This document shows positions 18,025 through 26,657 of a stretch of DNA of 33,654 nucleotides, piece by piece. The stretch is from positions 1 to 33,654 of the forward strand of contig REBS01000071.1 in the NCBI GenBank assembly GCA_007692605.1, read 5' to 3'. The notes under the pieces were generated by a model that had not been told where the DNA came from, made no database searches, and saw only the letters and a program-made list of their open reading frames with translations. This DNA comes from Gemmatimonadales bacterium (lineage in GTDB: Bacteria > Gemmatimonadota > Gemmatimonadetes > Longimicrobiales > Gaopeijiaceae). Made by a program: the position numbers and the translations under genes. How positions within the stretch are numbered: position 1 is the first letter of the stretch; each line of letters starts with the position of its first letter.

Positions 18025-20542
18025 GCTTCGTTCCCGAAGGCTTCGAGGCCTTCTTCCGGCCTCCGCCCCTGCCGCCCTTGCGCCCCTTGCCCCGCTTCTT
18101 CTTCGCCTCGAGTAGCTTCAGCGCCCCCTCGAGATCCATCTCGGCCGGATCCGTCCCCTTCGGCAGGCTCGCGTTGATCTTGCCATCGGTCACGTATGGG
18201 CCGTATCGCCCGTCCAGCACATTCAGCTCCTTGCCCGTGTCCGGATGGGTCCCCAGCGACTTGAGCACCCCCGGCCCCTGCTTGGTGGCGAGCAGCTCGA
18301 GTGCCTCCTTCAGGGTAATCGTGAAGGCGTCGTCGAGCGTCTTCAGGTTCCGATAGGTCCGCTCCCGGTTCACGTAGGGACCGTAGCGGCCCAGCCCGGC
18401 CTGGACGTCCTTGCCCGTCTTCGGGTCGGTGCCGAGCAACCGCGGCAGGCTCAGGAGCTTGAGCGCGAACTCCAGGCTCACGGCGTCCGGATCCTGCCCG
18501 TCGGGGAGCGACGAGCGCGGGGGCTTGCCCCCACCCTCCTCCTTCTCTCCGAGCTGCACGTAGGGGCCATAGGGGCCGTCCTTGAGCCATACCGGCTTGC
18601 CGGTCTCCGGGTCGGTCCCCAGCTCCACATCCTGGTCGGCCTCGCCGGGCCCGTCCATCGACCGGGTGCTCCTGCACTCCGGATACGACGAGCACCCGAG
18701 GAAGCGGCCGAACTTGTTCCACTTGACCATCATCGGGCTCCCGCACTTCTCGCAGGTCTCCCCCTCGGCCGCCAGAAGCTCCTTCACCAGCTCGTCGGAC
18801 GACGCCTTGCCGGCCTCGAGGCGCTCTCGGAAGTTCGGGTAGAAGCCCTCGATCAGCTCCCTCCAGCCCACCTCGCCCGCCTCCACCCGGTCCAGCTCCC
18901 CCTCCATCTTCGAGGTGAAGTCGGACTCGAACAGATCCGGAAAGACGCGGACCAGGAGCTTCACGACGGTGTCGCCGAGCGCCGTGGGCACGAAGCGGCG
19001 CTCCTCCTGCTCCACGTACCCCCGGTCCTGGATCGTCGAGAGGATCTGTGCGTAGGTCGACGGCCGCCCGATCCCCCGCTTCTCGAGCTCCTTGACCAGG
19101 CTGGCCTCGGAGTAGCGCGGCGGCGGCTGCGTGAAGTGCTGCCTCGGCTCGAGCTTCTTCAACCCGGCACGATCCCCCTCGTTCATGTCGGGGAGGGGCT
19201 CGAGGTCCCCGAGCCGACGGGGGTCTCCCCCTTCGGTCGCCTCGCTGTAGAGGCGCGCGAATCCGTCGAACTTCACGATCGATCCGGTCGAGCGGAATCG
19301 GTATTCCCGGCCGGACGCCCCCTTCAGGTCGAAGTCGACCGTGGTGGTGTCGTAGACGGTCGGAGACATCTGGCTCGCCACGAAGCGCAGCCAGATGAGC
19401 TCGTAGAGGCGCGCCTCGGCGTTGCCGAGGTAGCGTCGGGCCTCGTCGGGGTGCAGGGAGGGATCCGTGGGCCGGATCGCCTCGTGGGCCTCCTGGGCCC
19501 CCTTCTGCTGCTTCCCTCCCCAGGGGCGGGGGCCGCTCGGCGTGTAGCGATCCCCGAATTCGGAGCGCACCCATCGCTGCGCGACTCCGGCGGCCTCGGC
19601 CGAGACCCGGGTCGAGTCGGTCCGCATGTAGGTGATCAGCCCGATGGTGCCGCGCGACCCCACGTCGGTGCCCTCGTAGAGCCGCTGGGCCGTCGACATC
19701 GTCATGCGGGCCGGGAAGCGCAGCCGCTTCGCCGCCTCCTGCTGCAGGGTCGAGGTCGTGAAGGGGGCGTAGGGGTTCTTGCGCCTCTCCTTGCGTTTGA
19801 CGCTCGTCACCTCGAAGGGGACCGAGTCGATGTCGTCCAGGACCTGTTGGGTCGAGGACTCGTCGCCCAGGGTGAACTTCTTGCGCTCGATCTTCTGCAG
19901 CTTGGCCTCGAACCCCTGCGCGTCCTTCTCGAGATGCGCCGTGATCGACCAGTACTCCTCGGCCTCGAAGGCCGTGATCTCGTCCTCGCGCTCGCAGATC
20001 AGTCGGAGAGCCACCGTCTGGACGCGCCCGGCGGAGAGGCCCGGCCGGATCGGCTTCCAGAGGAAGGGCGAGGCCTGGTAGCCCACCAGACGGTCCAGGA
20101 TCCGGCGGGCCTGCTGAGCCTCGACCTTGTGCATGTCGAGAGAGCCCGGCGTCTCGAGTGCCTTTTCCACCGCCCGCTTCGTGATCTCGCGAAACTCGAC
20201 GCGATGAAAGCGCTCGGGGTCCTTCGCGAAGCCCAGCTCGTCGGCCACATGGTACGCGATCGCCTCACCCTCGCGATCGGGGTCGGTGGCCAGGATGATC
20301 GACGACGCGTTCTTCGCCTTCTTCCGGAGGTCGCGAAGAACAGTCCCCTTTCCCCGGATCACCACCCATTCCGGGGTGAAGTCCCCCTCCACATCGACCC
20401 CGAGCTTCTTCTTCGGAAGGTCCTTCACGTGCCCCACCGAGGCGTCCACATCGAAGCCACGCCCCAGGTACTTTCCGATGGTTCGCGCCTTGGCGGGCGA
20501 CTCCACGATGATCAGCTGTTTTCCGTTCTGCTTCGATGCCAT
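18017..20542 (-). CDS. topA: DNA topoisomerase I
   Basis: An 841-residue type IA topoisomerase that relaxes negative supercoils. The Toprim domain carries Glu14 (IIVESPAK) and the acidic pair Asp87/Asp89 (ATDPDREGE). The active-site tyrosine is Tyr305 in GLITYMRTDS. One C4 zinc ribbon follows (Cys597, 600, 617, 623). Then come three zinc-free C-terminal repeats, each with a DPxTGK-like start and an GPYV end (near GPYGPYV, GRYGPYV, GRYGPYV), a layout seen in many non-enteric bacteria. The protein ends in a lysine/arginine/glycine-rich tail of about 25 residues that probably binds DNA nonspecifically. The start has GGGA about 8 bases upstream. A 50-base A+T-richer spacer separates it from aroK. 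Confidence 0.96.
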   Translation of the reverse strand: MASKQNGKQLIIVESPAKARTIGKYLGRGFDVDASVGHVKDLPKKKLGVDVEGDFTPEWVVIRGKGTVLRDLRKKAKNASSIILATDPDREGEAIAYHVADELGFAKDPERFHRVEFREITKRAVEKALETPGSLDMHKVEAQQARRILDRLVGYQASPFLWKPIRPGLSAGRVQTVALRLICEREDEITAFEAEEYWSITAHLEKDAQGFEAKLQKIERKKFTLGDESSTQQVLDDIDSVPFEVTSVKRKERRKNPYAPFTTSTLQQEAAKRLRFPARMTMSTAQRLYEGTDVGSRGTIGLITYMRTDSTRVSAEAAGVAQRWVRSEFGDRYTPSGPRPWGGKQQKGAQEAHEAIRPTDPSLHPDEARRYLGNAEARLYELIWLRFVASQMSPTVYDTTTVDFDLKGASGREYRFRSTGSIVKFDGFARLYSEATEGGDPRRLGDLEPLPDMNEGDRAGLKKLEPRQHFTQPPPRYSEASLVKELEKRGIGRPSTYAQILSTIQDRGYVEQEERRFVPTALGDTVVKLLVRVFPDLFESDFTSKMEGELDRVEAGEVGWRELIEGFYPNFRERLEAGKASSDELVKELLAAEGETCEKCGSPMMVKWNKFGRFLGCSSYPECRSTRSMDGPGEADQDVELGTDPETGKPVWLKDGPYGPYVQLGEKEEGGGKPPRSSLPDGQDPDAVSLEFALKLLSLPRLLGTDPKTGKDVQAGLGRYGPYVNRERTYRNLKTLDDAFTITLKEALELLATKQGPGVLKSLGTHPDTGKELNVLDGRYGPYVTDGKINASLPKGTDPAEMDLEGALKLLEAKKKRGKGRKGGRGGGRKKASKPSGTKRG

Positions 20543-20592
20543 TCAGTTGTCCCGCTTGGTACCTGCGATAAAATAGGAAAGCGGCCCGACCA

Positions 20593-21153
20593 TCACTCGC
20601 GGATCGGCCGCTCCGGATCAGTTCGGATCTGGCGTGCCAGGCGCTCGGCCAGAAACTCGGGATCGCCGGCGGTGCTGTCGAGGCTCCAGTCGGCCTGTTC
20701 GTAAAAGACTCGGCGCTCCTCCAGGAGTGCCGTCGCGGCCGCGACCGGATCGTCCCCTTCGAGGAGTGGCCGCACGGCACCGCTCTGCCGGCAGCGTTCC
20801 ACCGCGACCTCGGGCGACACCCTCAGCCAGACCGAAAGCGTACTTTGGGACAATCCCTCCATCCGTCCCCTCCGACAGGGCCAGCCGCCACCCGACGACA
20901 GCACCGCACGGTCCGCGCCGAGAAGTTCGACCGCGATCCGCTCCTCCTGGATGCGGAACACCTCCTCACCGTAGTCCTCGAAGATCCGGTGTACGGGCAG
21001 CCCGATCCGTCGGGCCACCTCCTGATCGAAGTCACGGAAGCGCCATCCGAGCTGGCGTGCCAGGTGCTCTCCCACCGCGCTCTTTCCGGCACCCATGAAC
21101 CCGACCAGGAGCACCCGTCTGAAGCGGATGTTCGGCTCGGATTCGGACGTCAT
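20593..21153 (-). CDS. aroK: Shikimate kinase
   Basis: A 186-residue P-loop kinase that phosphorylates shikimate at the 3-hydroxyl in aromatic amino acid synthesis. Walker A is GFMGAGKS (18-25). The shikimate-binding residues are in DFD (41-43), FRxxE (FRIQE, 66-70), GGG (88-90) and the lid arginine in RPLL (Arg128). The ATG at 21153 shares one base with the aroC stop (TGATG) and has a GGAGG ribosome site about 8 bases upstream. The pair supplies the fifth and seventh shikimate steps. The sequence after GGG reads WPC rather than the common AV, a small deviation. aroB, often nearby, is absent from the window. Confidence 0.94.
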   Translation of the reverse strand: MTSESEPNIRFRRVLLVGFMGAGKSAVGEHLARQLGWRFRDFDQEVARRIGLPVHRIFEDYGEEVFRIQEERIAVELLGADRAVLSSGGGWPCRRGRMEGLSQSTLSVWLRVSPEVAVERCRQSGAVRPLLEGDDPVAAATALLEERRVFYEQADWSLDSTAGDPEFLAERLARQIRTDPERPIRE

Positions 21154-22382
21154 CAGTGGTCCTCCCTCTCCCCCCAGCCTCGCTCCGAAAGGTACGCGAG
21201 GTAGGCATCGAAGTTCCGGCGAATCTCGGTGATCGAGTCCCCCCCGAACTTCTCGAGAAAGGCGTCGGCCAGCACCAGCGCGACCATCGCCTCGCCGACC
21301 ACCGCAGCCGCCGGCACAGCGCACACATCACTGCGCTCGGTGGCCGCCTCGGTCGGCGAACCGTCGCGCAGGTCCACCGAGGGGAGCCGACGCTTCAGAA
21401 GGGTGGAGATCGGCTTCATCGCACCCGAGACCACCAGGGGAGCGCCGGTGGTCACCCCCCCCTCGAGGCCGCCGGCGCCATTCGAACTGCGCAGGAAGCC
21501 CCCGGTCCGGGACTCGGCGTCCTCGCGGTGGATGGCGTCGTGAACCCGCGATCCCTCGCGGCGGGCTCCCTCGAATCCGAGGCCGATCTCGACCCCCTTG
21601 ATCGCCTGGATCGACATCATGGCGCCCGCAAGCCGACCGTCGAGCTTCCGGTCCCACGAGATATGACTTCCCAGGCCCACCGGAACCCCGCGGGCCACCA
21701 CGTCGAAGATCCCGCCCAGGGTGTCGCCGTCCTCGCGGGCCTGATCGATCGCCTCGATCATCTGCTCGGCGGCCTCGGGGTCGAGGGTGCGCACCGGAGA
21801 GGCGTCGGACACCGCATTCAGGTCCTCGGGCAACTCGAGCGGCTCCTCGGCGATCACCGGACCGATCGAGCGCACGAAGGAGCCGATCGTGATTCCGAAC
21901 TCGGCCAGGAGCCGGCGAGCGACGGCCCCACAGGCCACCCGCGCCGCGGTCTCGCGGGCCGAGGCACGCTCCAGGATGTCTCGCGTGTCCCGACGGTCGT
22001 ACTTGAGGACCCCGACCAGATCCGCGTGTCCGGGGCGCGGCAGATACATCGGGCGCAGCGCCTTGGGGTTGCCCTCGGGATCCGGGGGCAGGTGGCTCAT
22101 CGCCGTGGTCCAGTTCTCCCAGTCCCGGTTCCAGACGATCATCGAGAGGGGGGAGCCCAGTGTCTCGCCCAGGCGCACGCCCGAGAGGAGCTCCGCACGA
22201 TCGGACTCGATCTGCATCCGGCGGCCCCGGCCGTATCCGCCCTGGCGCCGCTTCAGCTCGGGATCGACGTCGCGCTCCATCTCGAGAGAGAGCCCGGCGG
22301 GCATCCCTTCGAGGAGCGCGGTGAGCCCCTTTCCGTGGGATTCACCGGCCGTGTGGAACGAGAGCACGCGAAGAAAACTCAT
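21153..22382 (-). CDS. aroC: Chorismate synthase
   Basis: A 409-residue enzyme that converts EPSP to chorismate using reduced FMN, the last common step to aromatic compounds. Motifs seen are FHTAGESHGKGL at residues 9-20, the RGRRMQIESD region, RPGHADLVGVLKY, RASARETAARVA and SSNGAGGLEGGVTTG near the flavin site. Length is in the larger class typical of many non-enteric bacteria. Two starts six bases apart (ATG 22388 and ATG 22382) are possible, and neither has a clear ribosome site. I chose 22382 because it places the family N-terminus best. Upstream lies a strong hairpin that separates it from the pilus genes. Confidence 0.95.
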   Translation of the reverse strand: MSFLRVLSFHTAGESHGKGLTALLEGMPAGLSLEMERDVDPELKRRQGGYGRGRRMQIESDRAELLSGVRLGETLGSPLSMIVWNRDWENWTTAMSHLPPDPEGNPKALRPMYLPRPGHADLVGVLKYDRRDTRDILERASARETAARVACGAVARRLLAEFGITIGSFVRSIGPVIAEEPLELPEDLNAVSDASPVRTLDPEAAEQMIEAIDQAREDGDTLGGIFDVVARGVPVGLGSHISWDRKLDGRLAGAMMSIQAIKGVEIGLGFEGARREGSRVHDAIHREDAESRTGGFLRSSNGAGGLEGGVTTGAPLVVSGAMKPISTLLKRRLPSVDLRDGSPTEAATERSDVCAVPAAAVVGEAMVALVLADAFLEKFGGDSITEIRRNFDAYLAYLSERGWGEREDH

Positions 22383-22430
22383 GGGCATCGGGTCGAGAGG
22401 AGTGGACGACAGGGAGCGCCCAAAGGTGAC

Positions 22431-22459
22431 GCCCGGTCCGGACGCTGTCCAGACCGGGC
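22431..22459 (-). terminator. Hairpin between the pilus lipoprotein gene and aroC
   Basis: A 13-bp stem (one G-T wobble) closes on a three-base loop within 29 bases. Read on the minus strand, it lies about 70 bases after the lipoprotein stop. The downstream run is only CCTTT, so it would be a weak U-tract terminator or a transcript-stabilising stem. It is the best boundary between the pilus operon and the aroC run. Confidence 0.5.
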
Positions 22460-22527
22460 GCGAGAAGGCCGTAGCAGAAGTACAGGGCCCACCGGGGCGG
22501 GGTCGTGCGTGTTCGACTCCGTTCGGA

Positions 22528-23643
22528 TCAGAACTGCAGTTCCTCCTCGGGGTCCGGATCCTCCTCCAGCCGGACACGCACGGTGTCGGCGCCCACGTTC
22601 CCCGCCAGATCCGTCGCGGTGACGATCACGAACGCCGGCTCCACGGTGGTGTCTCCACCCGATGTGCGCAGGTACCGGGTCAGCGTGGTGTCGGCGACCG
22701 GCTGGTTCAGGTTGATGGTCCAGGGATCGAAGCGCTGAACCGTCTGGGCCGTCCCCAGGTCCGGATCTCCGCGGTAGCTCAGCCCCTCGATCCGGACGGT
22801 CTGGAAGCGGTGTTCGTCCTGCACCCGCACGCGAACGAAGACGGAGTCACCGATCTCGACGATCTGGTCCAGCTCCGGCACTTCGATCGAGACCTCGGGG
22901 ACAACGATATCGCGGAACTCGACCCGGAAGGTCCCCGCATCGCTCACGGTGCGACGGTTCTCCTGGTCATCGGCGAAGACCTGCACCGAATAGGTGCCCG
23001 GTGCCTGGTCCTGCGGCACACGCCAGGTGAAGACCGTATCGGCCGCCTGGGCGTCCACGCCGGCCACCTCGTTGAGGATCGGAGAGCCCGACGGATCCCT
23101 CACCCGCATGCCGATCAGGCTCAGACGTACGTTGTCGGTCGCGGTCAGGCGGACCCTCAGCGTGTCTCCCTGGCCGATCGGGTCGGTCAGGATCTGCCCG
23201 CTGGCGGACGGCGGCAGTCGGTCGATCAGCACGACCTGAGCCTGCCGGGAGCCCGAGGCATTGCCCTCGACGTCGTAGGCGACGGCCCGGATGTGGACCG
23301 TGAAATCGCTCGGAGAGACCGGCACCTCGACCTCGAGGCTGCGCAGCATGTCGAACTCGTTCTCTTCGGCGTCGAGGGTGATCTCGGTGTCGATCCCCCC
23401 ACCCTCGAGGGTGATCACGATGGAGTCCATCGCCGCCACCCCGACCGCACGCGCGGTGATCGGCAGCATTCCGCCCAGATCCGCCGCGGGCGGCGCCGTG
23501 AGAGCCACGATGGTGGGTGCTTCGGTGACCGGCTGGAAGAGATTTCGGCCATCGCACGCCCCGAGACCCAGCAGGAGCAGGAGCGCGAGGATCCCCGCAG
23601 GCCTCACGAGAGACGGACGGGCTTCAGCGATTCTGGATGTCAT
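22528..23643 (-). CDS. Lipoprotein with apparent Ig-like repeats, next to the pilus secretin
   Basis: A 371-residue protein with a lipoprotein signal: basic start, LLLLLGLGAC lipobox and Cys30, so it is lipid-anchored, probably at the outer membrane. The rest reads as three beta-rich segments (roughly 42-135, 145-245, 250-360). They show features of bacterial Ig-like domains: TATDNVRLS, WRVPQDQAPGTYSVQVFADD and VTATDLAGNVGADTVRVRL. It ends in an acidic tail. A GAGGAG ribosome site lies 7 bases before the ATG, and the gene follows pilQ by 25 bases on the same strand, so it is likely the last gene of the pilus operon. I cannot name a family. A pilotin-like or secretin-associated role is only inferred from position; PilF/PilW TPR pilotins look quite different. 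Confidence 0.8.
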   Translation of the reverse strand: MTSRIAEARPSLVRPAGILALLLLLGLGACDGRNLFQPVTEAPTIVALTAPPAADLGGMLPITARAVGVAAMDSIVITLEGGGIDTEITLDAEENEFDMLRSLEVEVPVSPSDFTVHIRAVAYDVEGNASGSRQAQVVLIDRLPPSASGQILTDPIGQGDTLRVRLTATDNVRLSLIGMRVRDPSGSPILNEVAGVDAQAADTVFTWRVPQDQAPGTYSVQVFADDQENRRTVSDAGTFRVEFRDIVVPEVSIEVPELDQIVEIGDSVFVRVRVQDEHRFQTVRIEGLSYRGDPDLGTAQTVQRFDPWTINLNQPVADTTLTRYLRTSGGDTTVEPAFVIVTATDLAGNVGADTVRVRLEEDPDPEEELQF

Positions 23644-23668
23644 CGGCTGGCTCCTCGGGGCTCCGGAC

Positions 23669-25426
23669 TCAGCGCCGGTTGATCTGGGGGGTGACCAGAA
23701 TCATCAGATCCCGCTGATTCCGCTGTTCCCGCGTGAGGCGGAAGAAGCGTCCCATGACGGGCAGGTTCATGAGCAGGGGGATCCCGGCGCGCAGTTCGGT
23801 GAGCTCCGTCACCGTAAGGCCGCCGATCACGACGGTTTCGCCGTCTTCGACGAGCACGAAGGTCTCGGCTTCCTGGGTATTGAAGATGAAGCCGATCTGC
23901 GTGTCGGCGATCTCGACCCCCGACCGCTCGGCCCGCAGCTGCATGTAGATCAGATTTCCGGCCGTCACCTGCGGGGTCACCTCGAGGATGATCCCGGTCT
24001 CCTGGAACTGGATCGTCGGCGGCTGGAAGACGACCTGCCCCTCCTGGCCCGGCGCGGCCGGCTGAACCGTCGGGATCGGGGTGCGCTCACCGACCAGGAT
24101 CCGGGCCGTCTGGTTCTCGAGGACCCGAACCTGCGGCGAAGCCTGCACATCGGTCAGGTTCACCGACTGAAGGGCGTCGACGAAGGTGAGCAGGGTGTGG
24201 CGTCCCAGGACGAGCGAGGTGAGGAACTCCAGCTGGGCGCCCTGGACGGTCTGGTTCGCGTTGCCCAGCGCTGCGATCGAGTTCCCGCCCAGCGAGATCT
24301 GGGTCTGCGTGGGCAGGGGGCGGTCGCTCGAGAGCTGGTTGCCGCGCGAGTCCTTCAGGTCGTATACGACGCCGAACTCCTCGAGGTCGGTCCGGTTCAC
24401 GAAGATGATCCGCGCCGAGATGCTGATCTCGGGCGTCTCGACGTCGATCCCCTCGATCAGGTCTTCGACCTGGTCCAGGACCCGGGGGATGTCGGTCACC
24501 ACCAGCGAGTTCGTGGAGCGGTGGACCTCGACGCGGCCCCGCTCGGAGAGCAGGGACTCGATCGGGCCCGAGAAGTCGGCGGCGCTCGTGTAGCTGATCC
24601 GGAAGGGCCGGGTCACGAGCGGCTCCATCTCGCTGCGGTCCTGAAGCTCGCTCAAGGCATCGACCCGAATGATCCCCGAGGCCTCTTCCTGTGCGGCCAG
24701 GCCGTGGGAGTCGAGAATGGCCTGCAGCGCCACGTCCCAGGGCTGATTCCGGATCTCGGTGTTCACCGTCCCCGACACGCCGGATCCGACCACGATGGAG
24801 CGGTCGGCGAACTCCGCGAAGAAGAAGATCACCTCGCGGATCGGGGTGTTGCTGAAGGACACGTCCATACGTTCGGCCGGCTGGTTCGAGACCATGCCCG
24901 ACCAGCTGGCGGCCCGCTGCCTCGTCTGCGGAGCCGGCTGCAGGGGCTCGGGGCCGTTGTCGGCTCCGGCGGTCGTCGTCGGGCGCACCGTGGGGCTCGC
25001 GGTGGCCTGAGGCCTCCATGGCTCGAAGGCGTCTCCGTAGGGGTTCTCGAGCGAGACCCGAATCCAGCCGTCTCCCTGCTGCACCTCGTAGTCGACCAGC
25101 GCATCGAGATCCAGCACGACGCGAACCACGTCCTCGGCATACTGACTGGCACGAATCGATCGGACCCCACCCCGATAGAGGTCCCGGTAGTTCTCGGAGG
25201 AGAGCTCATGTCGCGCTCCCATCAGGTCGAGAACGAGGCGATCGGGGCCCTGCATGGTGAAGTCGCGGTAGCTGACCTCACCGTCGACCGAGAGTACGAG
25301 CTCCGTGCGCTGATCCGCGGGAACGAGGTGAAGCTCCTTCAGGATGCCCCGGTCGGGGTCCTCGACGGCGGAGGGGGCGGAGAGCCCCAGTACGATGGCG
25401 GTCCAAACTGCGACAAAGGGCGTCAT
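23669..25426 (-). CDS. pilQ: PilQ, type IV pilus outer-membrane secretin
   Basis: A 585-residue secretin forming the outer-membrane pore for the pilus. It starts with a signal peptide (about 1-22), followed by one AMIN domain (about 28-130) expected to bind peptidoglycan. A proline/threonine/glutamine-rich linker comes next. An N0/STN-type domain follows (about 188-255, with FAEFADRSIVVG), then an N1 domain, and the secretin core ends in VVIGGLT...IPLLMNLPVMGRFF and LMILVTPQI, the secretin family signature. It is short for PilQ, with a single AMIN and few N domains. The ATG overlaps the pilP stop (ATGA) and has a GGAGG site 7 bases upstream. The complete order pilM-N-O-P-Q supports type IV pilus rather than type II secretion. 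Confidence 0.95.
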   Translation of the reverse strand: MTPFVAVWTAIVLGLSAPSAVEDPDRGILKELHLVPADQRTELVLSVDGEVSYRDFTMQGPDRLVLDLMGARHELSSENYRDLYRGGVRSIRASQYAEDVVRVVLDLDALVDYEVQQGDGWIRVSLENPYGDAFEPWRPQATASPTVRPTTTAGADNGPEPLQPAPQTRQRAASWSGMVSNQPAERMDVSFSNTPIREVIFFFAEFADRSIVVGSGVSGTVNTEIRNQPWDVALQAILDSHGLAAQEEASGIIRVDALSELQDRSEMEPLVTRPFRISYTSAADFSGPIESLLSERGRVEVHRSTNSLVVTDIPRVLDQVEDLIEGIDVETPEISISARIIFVNRTDLEEFGVVYDLKDSRGNQLSSDRPLPTQTQISLGGNSIAALGNANQTVQGAQLEFLTSLVLGRHTLLTFVDALQSVNLTDVQASPQVRVLENQTARILVGERTPIPTVQPAAPGQEGQVVFQPPTIQFQETGIILEVTPQVTAGNLIYMQLRAERSGVEIADTQIGFIFNTQEAETFVLVEDGETVVIGGLTVTELTELRAGIPLLMNLPVMGRFFRLTREQRNQRDLMILVTPQINRR

Positions 25427-26043
25427 GCCAAGCCTCCAGTCCCGTTCATGTCGGTGGTTCCCGTGGAATCCGGGTCCACCCCTGTGGTTCCGGTCGCCCC
25501 CGCGGAATCGGGGTCAACGCCGGTGTCTCCGGCCGTATCCGGGGGCGGAGCGCCCGCGTCTACATCCTGCTGCTGCGGCTCGTCCGAGCCGGGGTCCGCG
25601 GACCCCGGACGCTGAAGTGCGAGCGTCCGTGTCTCACGAATTCCGAACTCGTCGACCTCGACCACGATCTGTCGAGCGTCGATCCGCATGATTCTCATGT
25701 TCCCGAGTACGTCACCCTGTCGGACCCGGTAGCTGCGGGCCCCGTCACCGCTTCCGCTCCCGAGCATGGCAATCGACTGTCCGGGCGTGGCGGAAAGAAG
25801 GACCGCCATCAGGCGCAGCTGCTCGAAGCGCGGTCCGGACTCGTCGCCCGTCAGGGGCGCGAAGGGATTGCGGCGCTGGAAGGTCGGATAGGTGAACACC
25901 TCGCGCTCGAAGACGAGCTGCACCGTGTCCCCCGCCTCGGGAGGGGGAGGGGGCGGATCCTGTCCCCCCTGCTGGGCCTCGACCGCTCCGGGCACCGCAA
26001 GGGCAAGGACCAGCACGATCACGCCGGCGAGCACCGTCCTCAT
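25423..26043 (-). CDS. pilP: PilP-like periplasmic pilus alignment protein
   Basis: A 206-residue protein in the exact pilP position. It has a cleavable signal peptide ending near VEA (residue 23) and no cysteine, so it is not a lipoprotein as many PilP proteins are. The PilP hallmark RRNPFAPL (57-64) is followed by a small beta domain (about 70-145) that contacts the N0 domain of PilQ. The last 60 residues are low complexity with a 13-residue tandem duplication (TGVDPDS at 174 and 187). Its stop overlaps pilQ and its start overlaps pilO, both as ATGA. The start carries a GGAGGAGG ribosome site. Sequence similarity is modest; the assignment leans on order and motif. Confidence 0.85.
   Translation of the reverse strand: MRTVLAGVIVLVLALAVPGAVEAQQGGQDPPPPPPEAGDTVQLVFEREVFTYPTFQRRNPFAPLTGDESGPRFEQLRLMAVLLSATPGQSIAMLGSGSGDGARSYRVRQGDVLGNMRIMRIDARQIVVEVDEFGIRETRTLALQRPGSADPGSDEPQQQDVDAGAPPPDTAGDTGVDPDSAGATGTTGVDPDSTGTTDMNGTGGLA
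25447..25524. repeat. 39-bp tandem repeat, two copies, in the end of pilP
   Basis: Two direct 39-base units code for the repeated TGVDPDS-containing peptide at the PilP C-terminus. The copies differ mostly in third positions. Neighbouring sequence (DPDT, DVDAG) may be older, decayed units. Copy number could vary by slippage or recombination. Confidence 0.7.
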
Positions 26044-26654
26044 GGGCCTCCTCCTGCGAGTTCCTCGGCGTCGAGCGGATCGACGTCTCGAGGTGATATG
26101 TACGTCTCGATGCGGAACCGGGCCCGGACCGGGGATTCCATCTGCTGGTTCACCGGCTGACTCGGAGCCGGCTCGATCAACAGTTCCACCGGGGTGATGA
26201 TGCGTTCCAGCGATGCGATCGAGGTGAGAAAGCGACCCACGTCGTGGAATTCGCCGATCACGTTCATCTGATAGGCATCCATCGAGTAGAATTCACCCTC
26301 GACCGTCGGCTGCGGATCGATGCCTCCCATGTCGACGCCCGTGCGCAGCGCTTCCGACGCAATCTGGCGCAGGAGCACCGGAACCTCCTGCCCCGCCGGA
26401 ATCAACTGCTCGAGCCGGGAGAGGTGCCGCTCGTATACGGCGAGACGCTCTTCGAGCTCGGGACCGCCCCGGGCGGCCAGCACCTGGGCCCGCCGGTTCT
26501 GATCTTCCAGGGTTTCGAGCCGTACCTCGAGCACCTCGATCTCGGCTCGCTGCGGCGTCCAGTAGTACTCGTACGCCACGTAGATCAAGGCGAGTGCGAG
26601 GATGCAGACGAGCAGCGCAACCTGCTTGGAACGGTCGGTCGGTAGAAGTGCCAT
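26040..26654 (-). CDS. pilO: PilO, inner-membrane pilus alignment protein
   Basis: A 204-residue bitopic protein: a short cytoplasmic N-terminus, one membrane helix (about 11-30), a coiled coil (about 37-90) and a ferredoxin-like periplasmic domain with the PilO-typical stretch EFHDVGRFLTSIASLERI. PilO pairs with PilN and links the PilM ring to PilP and the secretin. It starts 3 bases after pilN with GGAGGA 9 bases upstream and ends overlapping pilP. Length is as expected. Confidence 0.92.
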   Translation of the reverse strand: MALLPTDRSKQVALLVCILALALIYVAYEYYWTPQRAEIEVLEVRLETLEDQNRRAQVLAARGGPELEERLAVYERHLSRLEQLIPAGQEVPVLLRQIASEALRTGVDMGGIDPQPTVEGEFYSMDAYQMNVIGEFHDVGRFLTSIASLERIITPVELLIEPAPSQPVNQQMESPVRARFRIETYISPRDVDPLDAEELAGGGP

Positions 26655-26657
26655 CGA

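Noticed and set aside
18245-20704. 819-codon open frame antisense to topA
   Set aside because: Shadow of topA codon bias; composition is rich in Arg, Leu and Gly with no motif.
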